A stretch of 35,867 bases of DNA from an uncultured Collinsella sp. (GTDB lineage: Bacteria > Actinomycetota > Coriobacteriia > Coriobacteriales > Coriobacteriaceae), in NCBI GenBank assembly GCA_900765115.1, contig CAAFQK010000094.1, forward strand, positions 1 through 35,867, given 5' to 3'. A program made the translations under genes and the position numbers. Numbering within the stretch: position 1 is the stretch's first letter; each line of letters starts with the position of its first letter. The notes below the pieces were generated by a model. It had not been told where the DNA came from, made no database searches, and was given only the letters and a program-made list of their open reading frames with translations. Below, in pieces: positions 14,730 through 22,087 of the stretch.

Positions 14730-15851
14730 AACCGCAGCCGTCCACGATCGAGCTGTTTTGTGTCTAACGGGCATCTTTCCGTCAATTACTCCCAATTTTG
14801 TCCAGTCAACGAATAGTTCAGACCGGAGTAATGTCTCAGCCCTTTGCTCATCTGAGCTTTTATCACGATATTCAGCATCGAGCATCCTGCATACGGCCTT
14901 AACGATCGCGTGGAATCTACCCTCATCGGATATCTGTCTGTGTGTCAGGAGAAGTACATCGTAGCCCATGGCCTGAAGGGCCGTCATGCGGTCAGCGTCA
15001 CGCAAGCCATCCCCTGCGCATCCGTGCGAGGCCTTTCCCTGACATTCAATGGCCACCTGTCGCCTGCCGTCCGGCGAAGAAAGAAGTAGGTCGATATACA
15101 CACGGGACTTTCCCACAATCGCTCGAGCACTTGTGCTTAGCATCACTTCAACATTAAGCTCTATGCCGCAGAAACCTTCGCCTCCCAGGGATCGCGGCAG
15201 TGCAAGTAGCAAATACGCCTCGACCTCAAAAGGCGACGCGGCGCCCAATGGAACGAGTTGCGATACCGCTATAAATCTATTGCCGTAACGCATCCCGCAA
15301 ACATCTGAACAAAAACGGTCAAGGTCTCCGCCCAAAACCAAAGCGTCTCGACGCCATAAATTTGAGGCGGTGCCGTCCTCGGACGGGCAGCGCACCCAAC
15401 CGAACGTTGTCGAAATCGCGCCCGAATCAATTGCACGCGAAAGCTCCGCCTCAAGTGCCGCAGGCAGAGCGCACACCGCAAACAAGCCACACATCTCCGC
15501 CAATACCAAAAGAAGCTGAAGATCCGTCAGATGCCGTGACATGATGAATGCCGTCAGTAGAGGAGACGTAATCAAAAATCCATGCTCCGTTTCCAGCACG
15601 GATTCCCTGGGGAGCTCACCAAGAAACAGCCGCTGCCTAATGCTGGCAGGACAAGTCCGTTTGTTTCTCGTCCGAACCAATGTATGCAACGGAAAACCGA
15701 GCGCGACCGCAGCCGTCGGGTTGCGGGCGAGATCATATCGCTGCCGGTCTTCTTCCGGTCGTGGAAGCGGCGGACACAAAGCGCGGACTTGAGGAGGCAA
15801 ACGCCAGTACCTAAAAGCCGATATGTCACAAAGTAGATCCTTCATAGGCAC
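14718..15851 (-). CDS. putative endonuclease-like protein (PD-(D/E)XK / DUF559-type C-terminal region)
   Basis: A 377-aa protein without a recognised name. Around residues 245-300 it has the pattern SRVYIDLLL, RRQVAIECQGKASH, LRDADRMTALQAMGYDVLLL. The D...E-x-Q-GK spacing and the following helix with a GYDVLLL strand resemble PD-(D/E)XK/Vsr-like nuclease cores, as in DUF559 proteins. The N-terminal half has no clear motif. The coding sequence uses less biased codons and is less GC-rich than its neighbours, suggesting recent transfer. Its last codons (SE-stop) are read from repeat copy B, and copy C lies 175 nt upstream, so the gene sits between two direct copies. The start could be ATG 15851 or ATG 15845; neither has a strong ribosome site. 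Function is unknown. Confidence 0.6.
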   Translation of the reverse strand: MPMKDLLCDISAFRYWRLPPQVRALCPPLPRPEEDRQRYDLARNPTAAVALGFPLHTLVRTRNKRTCPASIRQRLFLGELPRESVLETEHGFLITSPLLTAFIMSRHLTDLQLLLVLAEMCGLFAVCALPAALEAELSRAIDSGAISTTFGWVRCPSEDGTASNLWRRDALVLGGDLDRFCSDVCGMRYGNRFIAVSQLVPLGAASPFEVEAYLLLALPRSLGGEGFCGIELNVEVMLSTSARAIVGKSRVYIDLLLSSPDGRRQVAIECQGKASHGCAGDGLRDADRMTALQAMGYDVLLLTHRQISDEGRFHAIVKAVCRMLDAEYRDKSSDEQRAETLLRSELFVDWTKLGVIDGKMPVRHKTARSWTAAVLSE

Positions 15852-15928
15852 AGGAGAACACGAATTTCAACCCAGTCAGTCACGCATTGGCGCGAACGCA
15901 CCAAAAATGGCGCCGAACGGACTACCAA

Positions 15929-16005
15929 GTTTTCAACAGCCCTCCCCAACTGGCCAAAAGCTTGTCGAGAGCTGGACGAAGCCCTGTTGAAAACCCCATT
16001 TTTTT
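15929..16005 (+). terminator. long-loop inverted repeat followed by a T run
   Basis: GTTTTCAACAG (15929-15939) and CTGTTGAAAAC (15984-15994) are perfect 11-bp inverted repeats 44 nt apart, followed by CCCCA and seven T. No plus-strand gene ends here, so this may be a separate small repeat or a terminator for an unseen RNA. The rest of the 15852-16026 gap shows nothing else. Confidence 0.45.
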
Positions 16006-16026
16006 CTCATGCAGAAGCTTTACGCG

Positions 16027-16149
16027 GCAAGTGAGTAGACTTTTTTGAACATTCCGAGCAGGCCGGTCTTCCTGCTTTTCAAAACCGCAGGTAGATAGCT
16101 TGTTACAAAACTGCCTGGTCGCCAAAGTGCTAAAAGTCTACTCACTTAG
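16027..16149. repeat. copy C of the ~123-bp element with terminal inverted repeats
   Basis: The right end AAAAGTCTACTCACTTAG (16132-16149) is perfect; the left end is decayed by two bases (GCAAGTGAGTAGACTTTT, from 16027). The interior closely matches copy B. Read on the minus strand, its right end supplies the TGA stop of the pdxR-like gene. Confidence 0.9.
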
Positions 16150-17578
16150 ATTGCAGAGTGCCCCCCATTAGCTGCAATTCCAAGGTAGTTAGTACTTTTG
16201 GACTCAGGTCGTCATACTGGACAAGAATATGAGTTGAGTTTTCAGGGGCAGATGCGCCATCGGCACACCAAAAACAGTCACCGATATCGATAAAAGGGAT
16301 GCTCGAGCGCGTGAGGGCCCGTGCAAAAGTGCTTCCGCCCGTTCCACGCTCCGCAACCACGGTGCAGTAAAGGCCCGCGTCTGCGTGTTCGATCGAGACT
16401 TCCCCTGCCGGAAATGCCTTCCGTACAAGCGCCGCCAGGCCATCACGCGCCTCGCGAGCACGAACGCGCACGCGGTTCACATGTCGCTCGTAATCACCCG
16501 ATTCCAGCAAACGAGCCAAAGCGACCTGGTCAACAGAACTCACCGACGAGGCGTAAAAACCAAGGTTGCGCCTAAACCGCTCCATTAGCTCATCGGGCAG
16601 CACCATGTACGCTAGACGCAACGCCGATGACAGGCTCTTCGAAAACGTGTTGGTGTAGATAACCGACTGGGAGGCATCGATCGACGCGAGCGCGGGAATT
16701 GGCTTGCCGGCAAGGCGAAACTCACAATCAAAGTCATCTTCGATGAGGTACCGACCTGGTCGCTCGGCGGCCCAGCTCAGCAGCGCATAGCGACGCGCAA
16801 TGCTCGTCACAAGACCGGTGGGATACTGATGGGACGGCATAAGGTGAAGGACATCGGTCCCAGTTTTCTGCAGAGCGCTCAGGTCCACGCCGTCGTCATC
16901 CAACGGGATATGTCGTACTTGGCAGCCCATAGCCTGATAGATGCGCGTCAGACGCAAATAGCCCGGGTCCTCAACGGCATACACCTTGTCAGCGCCAAGC
17001 AACTGAACCAACATGGTATCGAGCAGCTGGGCGCCTGCACCGATAACAATGTTGTTGGGGTCGACATTCATGCCCCTTGTCCCACGCAGATGGTGAGCAA
17101 TTGCGCGTCGCAGCCGAGCGGTGCCCTGCGCCGGTGCGGGCGAAAAGATTTCGCGCTCATCTTCGGATGCCAGCGTCGCCCGTAGTGCGCTTTGCCAAAG
17201 CCGCGCCGCCTCCAAAGCGGAAGGAGAAAGTGCATCGAACAGCTCGACCTGTCCGTTGACATCATGCGCGCTGAGGCCCACAGAGACGGTATCTCGGTCG
17301 ATGCCCTGCGAAGCCAAAGGCAAAACCGGTGCATCCGGAAGCTTGCAAGCGTAGTAGCCACGACGCGGCATTGAGCAAATATAGCCCTCGGCAAGTAACT
17401 GGCTATATGCATTCTCGATGGTAATGACACTTATTCCCAGATGACTGGCAAAGGCGCGCTTAGACGGAAGATGCTCCCCCGCCACAATACGTCCAGCAAC
17501 AATATCATCTCGAATTTGCTGGTAAACATACTCATAAAGCGATGCTTCGCCGCGTTTTTCCAAATTGTAGTCAAGCAT
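16142..17578 (-). CDS. pdxR: MocR/PdxR-type regulator (GntR helix-turn-helix plus aminotransferase-like domain)
   Basis: A 478-aa protein. Residues 10-80 form a GntR-type winged helix (ASLYEYVYQQIRDDIVAGRI, HLGISVITIENAYSQLLAEG). Residues 120-478 form a class I aminotransferase-like domain with SPAPAQGTARLRRAIAHHLR, HQYPTGLV, LIEDDFDCEFR and the PLP-lysine segment NTFSKSLSSALRLAYM. It is divergent from pdxS-pdxT, the arrangement typical of PdxR, which senses PLP and controls vitamin B6 synthesis. ATG 17578 with AGGTGG upstream is preferred over a TTG 33 nt earlier because the family start (LEKRGEASLYEYV) follows it closely. The last three codons and the TGA stop (SK-stop) come from repeat copy C, so the C-terminus has been set by that element. 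Confidence 0.88.
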   Translation of the reverse strand: MLDYNLEKRGEASLYEYVYQQIRDDIVAGRIVAGEHLPSKRAFASHLGISVITIENAYSQLLAEGYICSMPRRGYYACKLPDAPVLPLASQGIDRDTVSVGLSAHDVNGQVELFDALSPSALEAARLWQSALRATLASEDEREIFSPAPAQGTARLRRAIAHHLRGTRGMNVDPNNIVIGAGAQLLDTMLVQLLGADKVYAVEDPGYLRLTRIYQAMGCQVRHIPLDDDGVDLSALQKTGTDVLHLMPSHQYPTGLVTSIARRYALLSWAAERPGRYLIEDDFDCEFRLAGKPIPALASIDASQSVIYTNTFSKSLSSALRLAYMVLPDELMERFRRNLGFYASSVSSVDQVALARLLESGDYERHVNRVRVRAREARDGLAALVRKAFPAGEVSIEHADAGLYCTVVAERGTGGSTFARALTRSSIPFIDIGDCFWCADGASAPENSTHILVQYDDLSPKVLTTLELQLMGGTLQSK

Positions 17579-17723
17579 GAGTTTGCCACCTGACCTTATC
17601 GAGCTGTTCAATCTGGTATTAGGCTGACATTATTATTATCTCGAAAACTGAGTATTTTGCCATACCCAGCTCCCCGATAGGATGTTCCGTCAAGCAATGC
17701 ACATGCCAACCAAGGGAGCAACC

Positions 17724-18614
17724 ATGGCAGAACAGACCAGCAAGGCCGATCGCGTCAAACTCAATCGCGAACTCGCGCAGATGCTCAAGGGCGGCGTCAT
17801 CATGGACGTCACCACGCCCGAGCAGGCACGCATCGCCGAGGAGGCAGGCGCCTGCGCCGTCATGGCACTCGAGCGCATCCCGGCCGACATCCGCGCCGCA
17901 GGCGGCGTCTCGCGCATGAGCGACCCCAAGATGATCAAGGGCATCCAAGAGGCCGTCTCCATCCCCGTCATGGCCAAGTGCCGCATCGGTCACATTGTCG
18001 AGGCGCAGGTCCTACAGGCCATCGAGATCGATTACATCGACGAGTCCGAGGTTCTCTCCCCCGCCGATGACGTCTATCACATCGACAAGACCCAGTTTGA
18101 CGTGCCGTTTGTCTGCGGCGCCCGCGATCTGGGCGAGGCGTTGCGCCGTGTTGCCGAGGGCGCCACTATGATTCGCACCAAGGGTGAGCCGGGTACGGGC
18201 GACGTCGTTCAGGCCGTGCGTCACATGCGCAAGATCCAAAAGCAGATCCGCGACGTTGTTGCCCTGCGCGACGACGAGCTCTTTGAGGCAGCCAAGCAAC
18301 TGCAGGTTCCGGTCGAGCTGGTACGCGAGGTCCATGCCACGGGCAAGCTTCCCGTCGTGAACTTTGCCGCCGGCGGTGTAGCGACCCCGGCCGATGCCGC
18401 GCTGATGATGCAGCTGGGTGCCGAGGGCGTCTTTGTCGGCTCGGGCATCTTTAAGAGCGGCGACCCCGCCAAGCGCGCCGCTGCCATCGTCAAGGCCGTG
18501 GCAAACTTCACCGATGCCAGGCTCATCGCCGAGCTTTCGGAGGACCTGGGCGAGGCCATGGTGGGCATTAACGCCGACGAAATCGAGATTATCATGGAAG
18601 AGCGCGGGCGCTAG
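17724..18614 (+). CDS. pdxS: pyridoxal 5'-phosphate synthase subunit PdxS
   Basis: A 296-aa protein of the usual length. It has GGVIMDVTTPEQARIAEEAG, MALERIPADIRAAGGVSRMS, IPVMAKCRIGH (with the first active-site Lys), ATMIRTKGEPGTGD (with the second Lys) and FAAGGVATPADAALMMQLGA. PdxS condenses ribose 5-phosphate, glyceraldehyde 3-phosphate and ammonia to PLP in a 12-mer with PdxT as the glutaminase. ATG 17724 follows AAGGGAG at a 7-nt spacing; the open frame to 17682 lacks a ribosome site. pdxT begins 20 nt later. The divergent pdxR-like gene shares its promoter region. Confidence 0.97.
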   Translation: MAEQTSKADRVKLNRELAQMLKGGVIMDVTTPEQARIAEEAGACAVMALERIPADIRAAGGVSRMSDPKMIKGIQEAVSIPVMAKCRIGHIVEAQVLQAIEIDYIDESEVLSPADDVYHIDKTQFDVPFVCGARDLGEALRRVAEGATMIRTKGEPGTGDVVQAVRHMRKIQKQIRDVVALRDDELFEAAKQLQVPVELVREVHATGKLPVVNFAAGGVATPADAALMMQLGAEGVFVGSGIFKSGDPAKRAAAIVKAVANFTDARLIAELSEDLGEAMVGINADEIEIIMEERGR

Positions 18615-18634
18615 TCCAGCAGAAAGGATCGCAC

Positions 18635-19222
18635 ATGAGCGATTATGCAGACCAAACGGTTGCCGTGCTGGCGGTCCAAGGCGCTTTTGCCGAGCACGAG
18701 GCAAGACTATTCGAGCTTGGCGCACACTGTATTGAGCTGAGGCAGGCGGCTGATTTGAAGCAGGACTTTGACCGTCTGGTACTTCCCGGCGGCGAGTCTA
18801 CCGTTCAAGGGAAGCTGCTTGATGAGTTGGGCATGCTCGAGGAGCTTCGTGCCCGTATCGCTGAAGGTATGCCCGTCCTGGGCACCTGCGCCGGCCTGAT
18901 TCTACTGGCTCACGACCTTGCCGCCCATGACGATAAGGGCACGCCACGTCTGGCAACCATGGATGTACTCGTTGAGCGCAATGCCTACGGCCGACAGCTC
19001 GGCAGCTTTCGAACCAAGGGGCAGATAGCCGGCATCGACGGCGAGGTACCGCTGACGTTTATCCGCGCGCCCCGCATCGTCGAGGTCCACGGCGACGCCA
19101 AGGCCTTAGCCGAAGTCGACGGGCGCATCGTCGCCGCCCGCCAAGGCAACCAGCTCGGCGTCACCTTCCACCCCGAGCTCGACGAAGACACCCACCTCCA
19201 CGAACTGTTCCTGCAAATGTAG
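18635..19222 (+). CDS. pdxT: PLP synthase glutaminase subunit PdxT
   Basis: A 195-aa class I glutamine amidotransferase. VLPGGESTVQGK, VLGTCAGLILLA with the nucleophile Cys85, IRAPRIVEV and TFHPELDED with the catalytic His/Glu pair are all present. It hydrolyses glutamine and channels ammonia to PdxS. The start has AGAAAGGATC about 5 nt upstream of ATG 18635, and the 20-nt gap to pdxS indicates one operon. A 68-nt hairpin begins 40 nt past the stop. Confidence 0.97.
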   Translation: MSDYADQTVAVLAVQGAFAEHEARLFELGAHCIELRQAADLKQDFDRLVLPGGESTVQGKLLDELGMLEELRARIAEGMPVLGTCAGLILLAHDLAAHDDKGTPRLATMDVLVERNAYGRQLGSFRTKGQIAGIDGEVPLTFIRAPRIVEVHGDAKALAEVDGRIVAARQGNQLGVTFHPELDEDTHLHELFLQM

Positions 19223-19262
19223 GCAGAATTTAAACGAGCGTGGATTTTCGGACATACAACAA

Positions 19263-19330
19263 ATGAGAGTGGATAATCTCCCACTTTGAGCTTGAATGCA
19301 GGCTCAAACCGGGAGATTATCCACTCTCAT
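19263..19330. repeat. hairpin 1: 20-bp perfect inverted repeat
   Basis: ATGAGAGTGGATAATCTCCC (19263-19282) pairs with its complement at 19311-19330; TTTGAGC/GCTCAAA extends the stem inward. It may terminate pdxST, but no T run follows, and the regular form suggests a REP-like intergenic repeat. Confidence 0.85.
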
Positions 19331-19338
19331 CCTATGTA

Positions 19339-19390
19339 GTCGTTGGGGACGTTCTTAAACGACTAGTCAAACAAGAACGTCCCCAACGAC
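19339..19390. repeat. hairpin 2: 18-bp perfect inverted repeat
   Basis: GTCGTTGGGGACGTTCTT (19339-19356) pairs with AAGAACGTCCCCAACGAC (19373-19390); the loop holds the palindrome GACTAGTC. It starts 8 nt after hairpin 1. Confidence 0.85.
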
Positions 19391-19430
19391 CATATTGCGA
19401 TAGACGACCACGTTTGCCCAGATAAAACCG

Positions 19431-19457
19431 ACCAAAATAAACCTGTCCCTTTTTGGT
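19431..19457. repeat. hairpin 3: short ACCAAAA/TTTTGGT inverted repeat
   Basis: ACCAAAA (19431-19437) pairs with TTTTGGT (19451-19457), enclosing TAAACCTGTCCCT. Such GGGACAGG-type hairpins occur as dispersed repeats in many bacteria; no RAYT transposase gene is in the window. Confidence 0.55.
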
Positions 19458-19626
19458 AGGTTTGGATCAAGGCGACGCCGATGCCTTGGTACCGACAGAC
19501 ACTATGACCCAATCCGAGGGCACTAAAAAGATAGGAGCCCCCGCTCGTGACCGCGGGTCGGGGCTGCGACAATGATGTTGAAGTGCCATAGGCGCAGCCG
19601 CGCCGCAACGAGGTTGGGAGGCTCCC

Positions 19627-20748
19627 ATGCCAAAGTATTCTACCGCGTTCGGGATGGACGTCCACCTGAGGTCGACCACCGTCTGCGCCCTCGACGCGGA
19701 CACCGGCGAGGCCGTGACGAGGAGGTTCCCCGGCAACCCCTGGGGCGAGATCGCCGGGTGGATGGATGGGTTCCCCGGGCCGTCGCTCGCGGCCTACGAG
19801 AGCGGCTACCTCGGCTTCGCCCCGCAAAGGGAGCTCGCCGGGCTCGGCGTCGAGTGCGTCGTCGCCGCGGTCTCGAAGATCCCCAGGTCGGCCGCCGACT
19901 CGGCCTCCAAGAACGACAGGAACGACGCCGCCAGGATGGCCAAGGCGATACTCGCCCACGACATCTCCCCCATATGGGTCCCCTCCCCCGAGGTCGAAGG
20001 CATCAGGGACCTCGCCGGCGCCTACGACGGGGCGACCGCGCGCCTGGCGACCGCCAAGCAGCGGCTGCTCGCCTTCCTCGCAAAGCGGGGGTTCGTCTAC
20101 GGCGGCACCACGCCCGCCGGCAACCCGAGGAAGTACTGGACCTACGACTTCCTGAGGTGGCTCGACAAGGTCAGGCCGGAGGACGACGGCGGGGCTCGGA
20201 CGCTCGCCGCCCTGAGGAACGAGGTCGAGGCCGCGGCGGAGGCCCGGGCGGACCTGCTCTCCGAGTACAGGGCCGCCGTGGATGCCAGCCCGATCGCCGC
20301 GGAGGTGGCCGCCCTCCAGTCGATCAAGGGCTGCGCCTTCGCGCTGGCCGCGGCCTTCTCGGCCGAGGTCGGCGACTTCACGAGGTTCCGTTCCGGAAGG
20401 CAGGTCACGGCCTATTTCGGCCTCGCGCCGAGTCAGAGGTCGAGTGGCGACTCCGTGCGGCTCGGAGGCATCAGCGGTGCGGGCAACGCGCTCGTGAGGA
20501 AGCTGGCCGTTGAGGGTTCATGGTGCTACGCCGCGGCACGGCACCAGCCGAAGCTCATGCCGAGGGACGCGGGCGTGCCCCTCGAGATAAGGATGCACGG
20601 GAGGAAGGGGTCCGAGCGGCTCCTGCGGCGGCGCGAGGAGATGCTCGCCCGCGGCATGCCCGCGGCGAAGGCCAACGCGGCCACCGCGGCCGAGCTCGTG
20701 AGGTGGCTTTGGGCCCTCGGCATGATGTGCCGGGAGGGCGCGGAATAG
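19627..20748 (+). CDS. IS110-family DEDD transposase
   Basis: A 373-aa recombinase. The N-terminal RuvC-like domain shows the DEDD set: D11 (FGMDVH), E58 (AAYESGYLGF), D97 and D100 (SKNDRNDAARMA). The C-terminal IS116/IS110/IS902 domain has LQSIKGCAFALAAAF, FRSGRQVTAYFGLAPSQRSS and LGGISGAGNALVRKL, which includes the conserved serine region. These proteins move circular intermediates to sites chosen by a structured guide (bridge/seek) RNA encoded in the element. Both domains are intact, so the gene may be active. The start ATG 19627 follows GGGAGG by 5 nt. AGG arginine and ATA isoleucine codons are used far more than in neighbouring genes, which indicates transfer. Confidence 0.93.
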   Translation: MPKYSTAFGMDVHLRSTTVCALDADTGEAVTRRFPGNPWGEIAGWMDGFPGPSLAAYESGYLGFAPQRELAGLGVECVVAAVSKIPRSAADSASKNDRNDAARMAKAILAHDISPIWVPSPEVEGIRDLAGAYDGATARLATAKQRLLAFLAKRGFVYGGTTPAGNPRKYWTYDFLRWLDKVRPEDDGGARTLAALRNEVEAAAEARADLLSEYRAAVDASPIAAEVAALQSIKGCAFALAAAFSAEVGDFTRFRSGRQVTAYFGLAPSQRSSGDSVRLGGISGAGNALVRKLAVEGSWCYAAARHQPKLMPRDAGVPLEIRMHGRKGSERLLRRREEMLARGMPAAKANAATAAELVRWLWALGMMCREGAE

Positions 20749-21010
20749 ACATAGCCCCCGTCCCGGCGAGCCGGGCGGCCTTCGGGGACACCCCCTATTT
20801 CGCTGTGCGCGCGGAGCCCTCCGCATGCGCCTCGACAGACTTGGGGAACCCCGCCGAAGGAATGGAGTGCGGGCCGACAGAACGGTATCCGCGGATATGA
20901 GACTGAGCCGAAGGCGTCGATGACATGCCGGGGGCGGACCGGGACGGGTTAACGGCAGGCCCCGCCGACCGATTGCAAGCGGTCGGCGGGGCCATTGTGG
21001 CTCTTGACAG
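20749..21010 (+). ncRNA. candidate guide (bridge/seek) RNA region of the IS1111-like element
   Basis: This 262-nt non-coding stretch lies between the transposase stop and the right inverted repeat, where IS1111-group elements encode their guide RNA. Visible stems: CCCGGCGAGCCGGG (20762-20775), GCGGAG/CTCCGC around 20811-20824, ATCCGCGGAT (20887-20896), and a perfect 14-bp stem GGCCCCGCCGACCG/CGGTCGGCGGGGCC (20958-20993). Loop sequences that pair to donor and target were not resolved by eye. Confidence 0.45.
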
Positions 21011-21031
21011 CGGATTGGGTCATATGAGCGA

Positions 21032-21130
21032 AAACCCGCCAGAGCGAGCAAGGTGCCTTGAAACGAGGCGGCATTGATCTTTTGGTCATGCCGCCGAAGT
21101 TGAAAGGCAGATTGCCGCCCTGGCGGGTTT
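21032..21130. other. cloverleaf-like inverted-repeat structure beside the IS end
   Basis: AAACCCGCCAG (21032-21042) pairs with CTGGCGGGTTT (21120-21130). Inside are CAAGGTGCCTTG (21049-21060), GGCGGCAT/ATGCCGCC (21067-21095) and GGCAGATTGCC (21106-21116). It begins about 8 nt from the inverted repeat of the IS and lies past the 3' end of the RGG-rich gene. Confidence 0.55.
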
Positions 21131-21142
21131 GCAGCGTCGAGC

Positions 21143-21172
21143 AGTTACGGCGTTTGGTAAAACGCCGTAACT
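21143..21172 (-). terminator. hairpin after the RGG-rich gene
   Basis: AGTTACGGCGTTT (21143-21155) pairs perfectly with AAACGCCGTAACT (21160-21172), loop GGTA. It lies 4 nt past the stop at 21176. There is no clear T run on the minus strand. Confidence 0.6.
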
Positions 21173-21175
21173 CAA

Positions 21176-22087
21176 CTAGAAGCGGTTGCCGCGGAAGCCG
21201 CCACCGTTGCGGCCGCCACGGTCGCCACCGCGACCGCCGCGGTCGTTACCACGGTTGCCGCCGAAGCCACCACGGTTGCCACCGCGATCGCCATAGCCAC
21301 CACGGTTGCCGCCAAAGCCGCCGCGACCGCCACGGTCGCCGCCACGGTCACCAAAGCCGCCACGGCCGCCACGATCGCCACCGCGACCGCCACGGTCACC
21401 ACCACGGCCACCGCGATCGCCAAAGCCGCCGCGACCGCCACGGTCTCCGCCACGACCACCGCGATCGTCACGGCCGCCGCGAGGACCGCGGTCCTCGTCC
21501 AGGCCCATGGCGACGAGCGGAGCGATAACCTTATCGAGAGCGGCCATCAGCTCGGTGGCCTCCTCGTAAGAAAGCTCGGGCAGGAGCTTCTCCTTCTTGT
21601 TGGCAAGCTCGACCAGGCCCTCAGCGGCATCCTCGGCAGCGAAGACGACGATCTTGCGCATATCGCCCTCGGCGTCGTCGATGCGGCCGACCAGATCGGC
21701 AGCCTCGGCCTCGGCCATCAGGCCATCGAGCTCACGAAGGCGCATGCCCAGCAGGTCGGACATTTCCTTCTGCTCCATCTTGGGCTTGAGGTCAAGAAGC
21801 TTGATAGCGCGCTCGATGTTCGCCATGCGCTCGGCCTTGGCCTCCTCCTCCTTGGAAATAGCAAAGCGACGGCTACGCAGCAGGCGGGCGGCCTTCTGCA
21901 TCTTGTCCATCAGCTCTTCGTCATCGTAATCAACGGCGGCCTCGACAACCTCGGCCTCCTCCTCGGCGGAAACCTCGGCAGCAGCCTCAACCTCGGCAGC
22001 TTCGGTCTCCACGGTCTCGACTGCCTCAACCTCGGCAGCCATGGTCTCGTTCTCGGTCTCGTTCATGATCTCTTCGTTCTCGGACAT
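21176..22087 (-). CDS. RGG-repeat protein with central winged-helix-like domain
   Basis: A 303-aa protein in three parts. Residues 1-55 are acidic and low-complexity (Glu/Ala/Val). Residues 56-200 are folded and largely helical, with ERAIKLLDLKPKMEQKEMSD, LLGMRLRELDGLMAEAEA and MRKIVVFAAEDAAEGLVELA, which resembles a MarR-like winged helix. Residues 205-303 are an Arg/Gly tail with about twenty RGG units spaced by Asp, Phe or Asn. RGG tails bind RNA and promote condensates in eukaryotes; in bacteria they occur mainly on DEAD-box helicases and RNase E-type proteins. Here there is no helicase domain. The start ATG 22087 has AAGGAG 5 nt upstream. RNA or DNA binding is inferred. Confidence 0.75.
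   Translation of the reverse strand: MSENEEIMNETENETMAAEVEAVETVETEAAEVEAAAEVSAEEEAEVVEAAVDYDDEELMDKMQKAARLLRSRRFAISKEEEAKAERMANIERAIKLLDLKPKMEQKEMSDLLGMRLRELDGLMAEAEAADLVGRIDDAEGDMRKIVVFAAEDAAEGLVELANKKEKLLPELSYEEATELMAALDKVIAPLVAMGLDEDRGPRGGRDDRGGRGGDRGGRGGFGDRGGRGGDRGGRGGDRGGRGGFGDRGGDRGGRGGFGGNRGGYGDRGGNRGGFGGNRGNDRGGRGGDRGGRNGGGFRGNRF

Larger units (their letters stand above)
19503..21024 (+). mobile_element. IS110-family element, IS1111-like (subterminal inverted repeats)
   Basis: TATGACCCAATCCG (19503-19516) and CGGATTGGGTCATA (21011-21024) form a perfect 14-bp inverted repeat around a DEDD transposase gene. In the IS1111 group such repeats lie a few bases inside the true ends, so the element probably spans a few bases more on each side. 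The 5' non-coding part is about 110 nt and the 3' part about 262 nt, also the IS1111 pattern. Hairpin AGCCCC/GGGGCT (19536-19565) lies near the left end. The codon use of its gene (frequent AGG, ATA) differs from the host. Confidence 0.85.

Noticed and set aside
19263..19457. CRISPR array
   Set aside because: The repeats are single inverted hairpins of different sequence, not direct repeats with regular spacers.
21058..21569. Arg/His/Gly- or Pro-rich plus-strand frames
   Set aside because: They are the antisense of the RGG-coding repeats; no ribosome site or family pattern.
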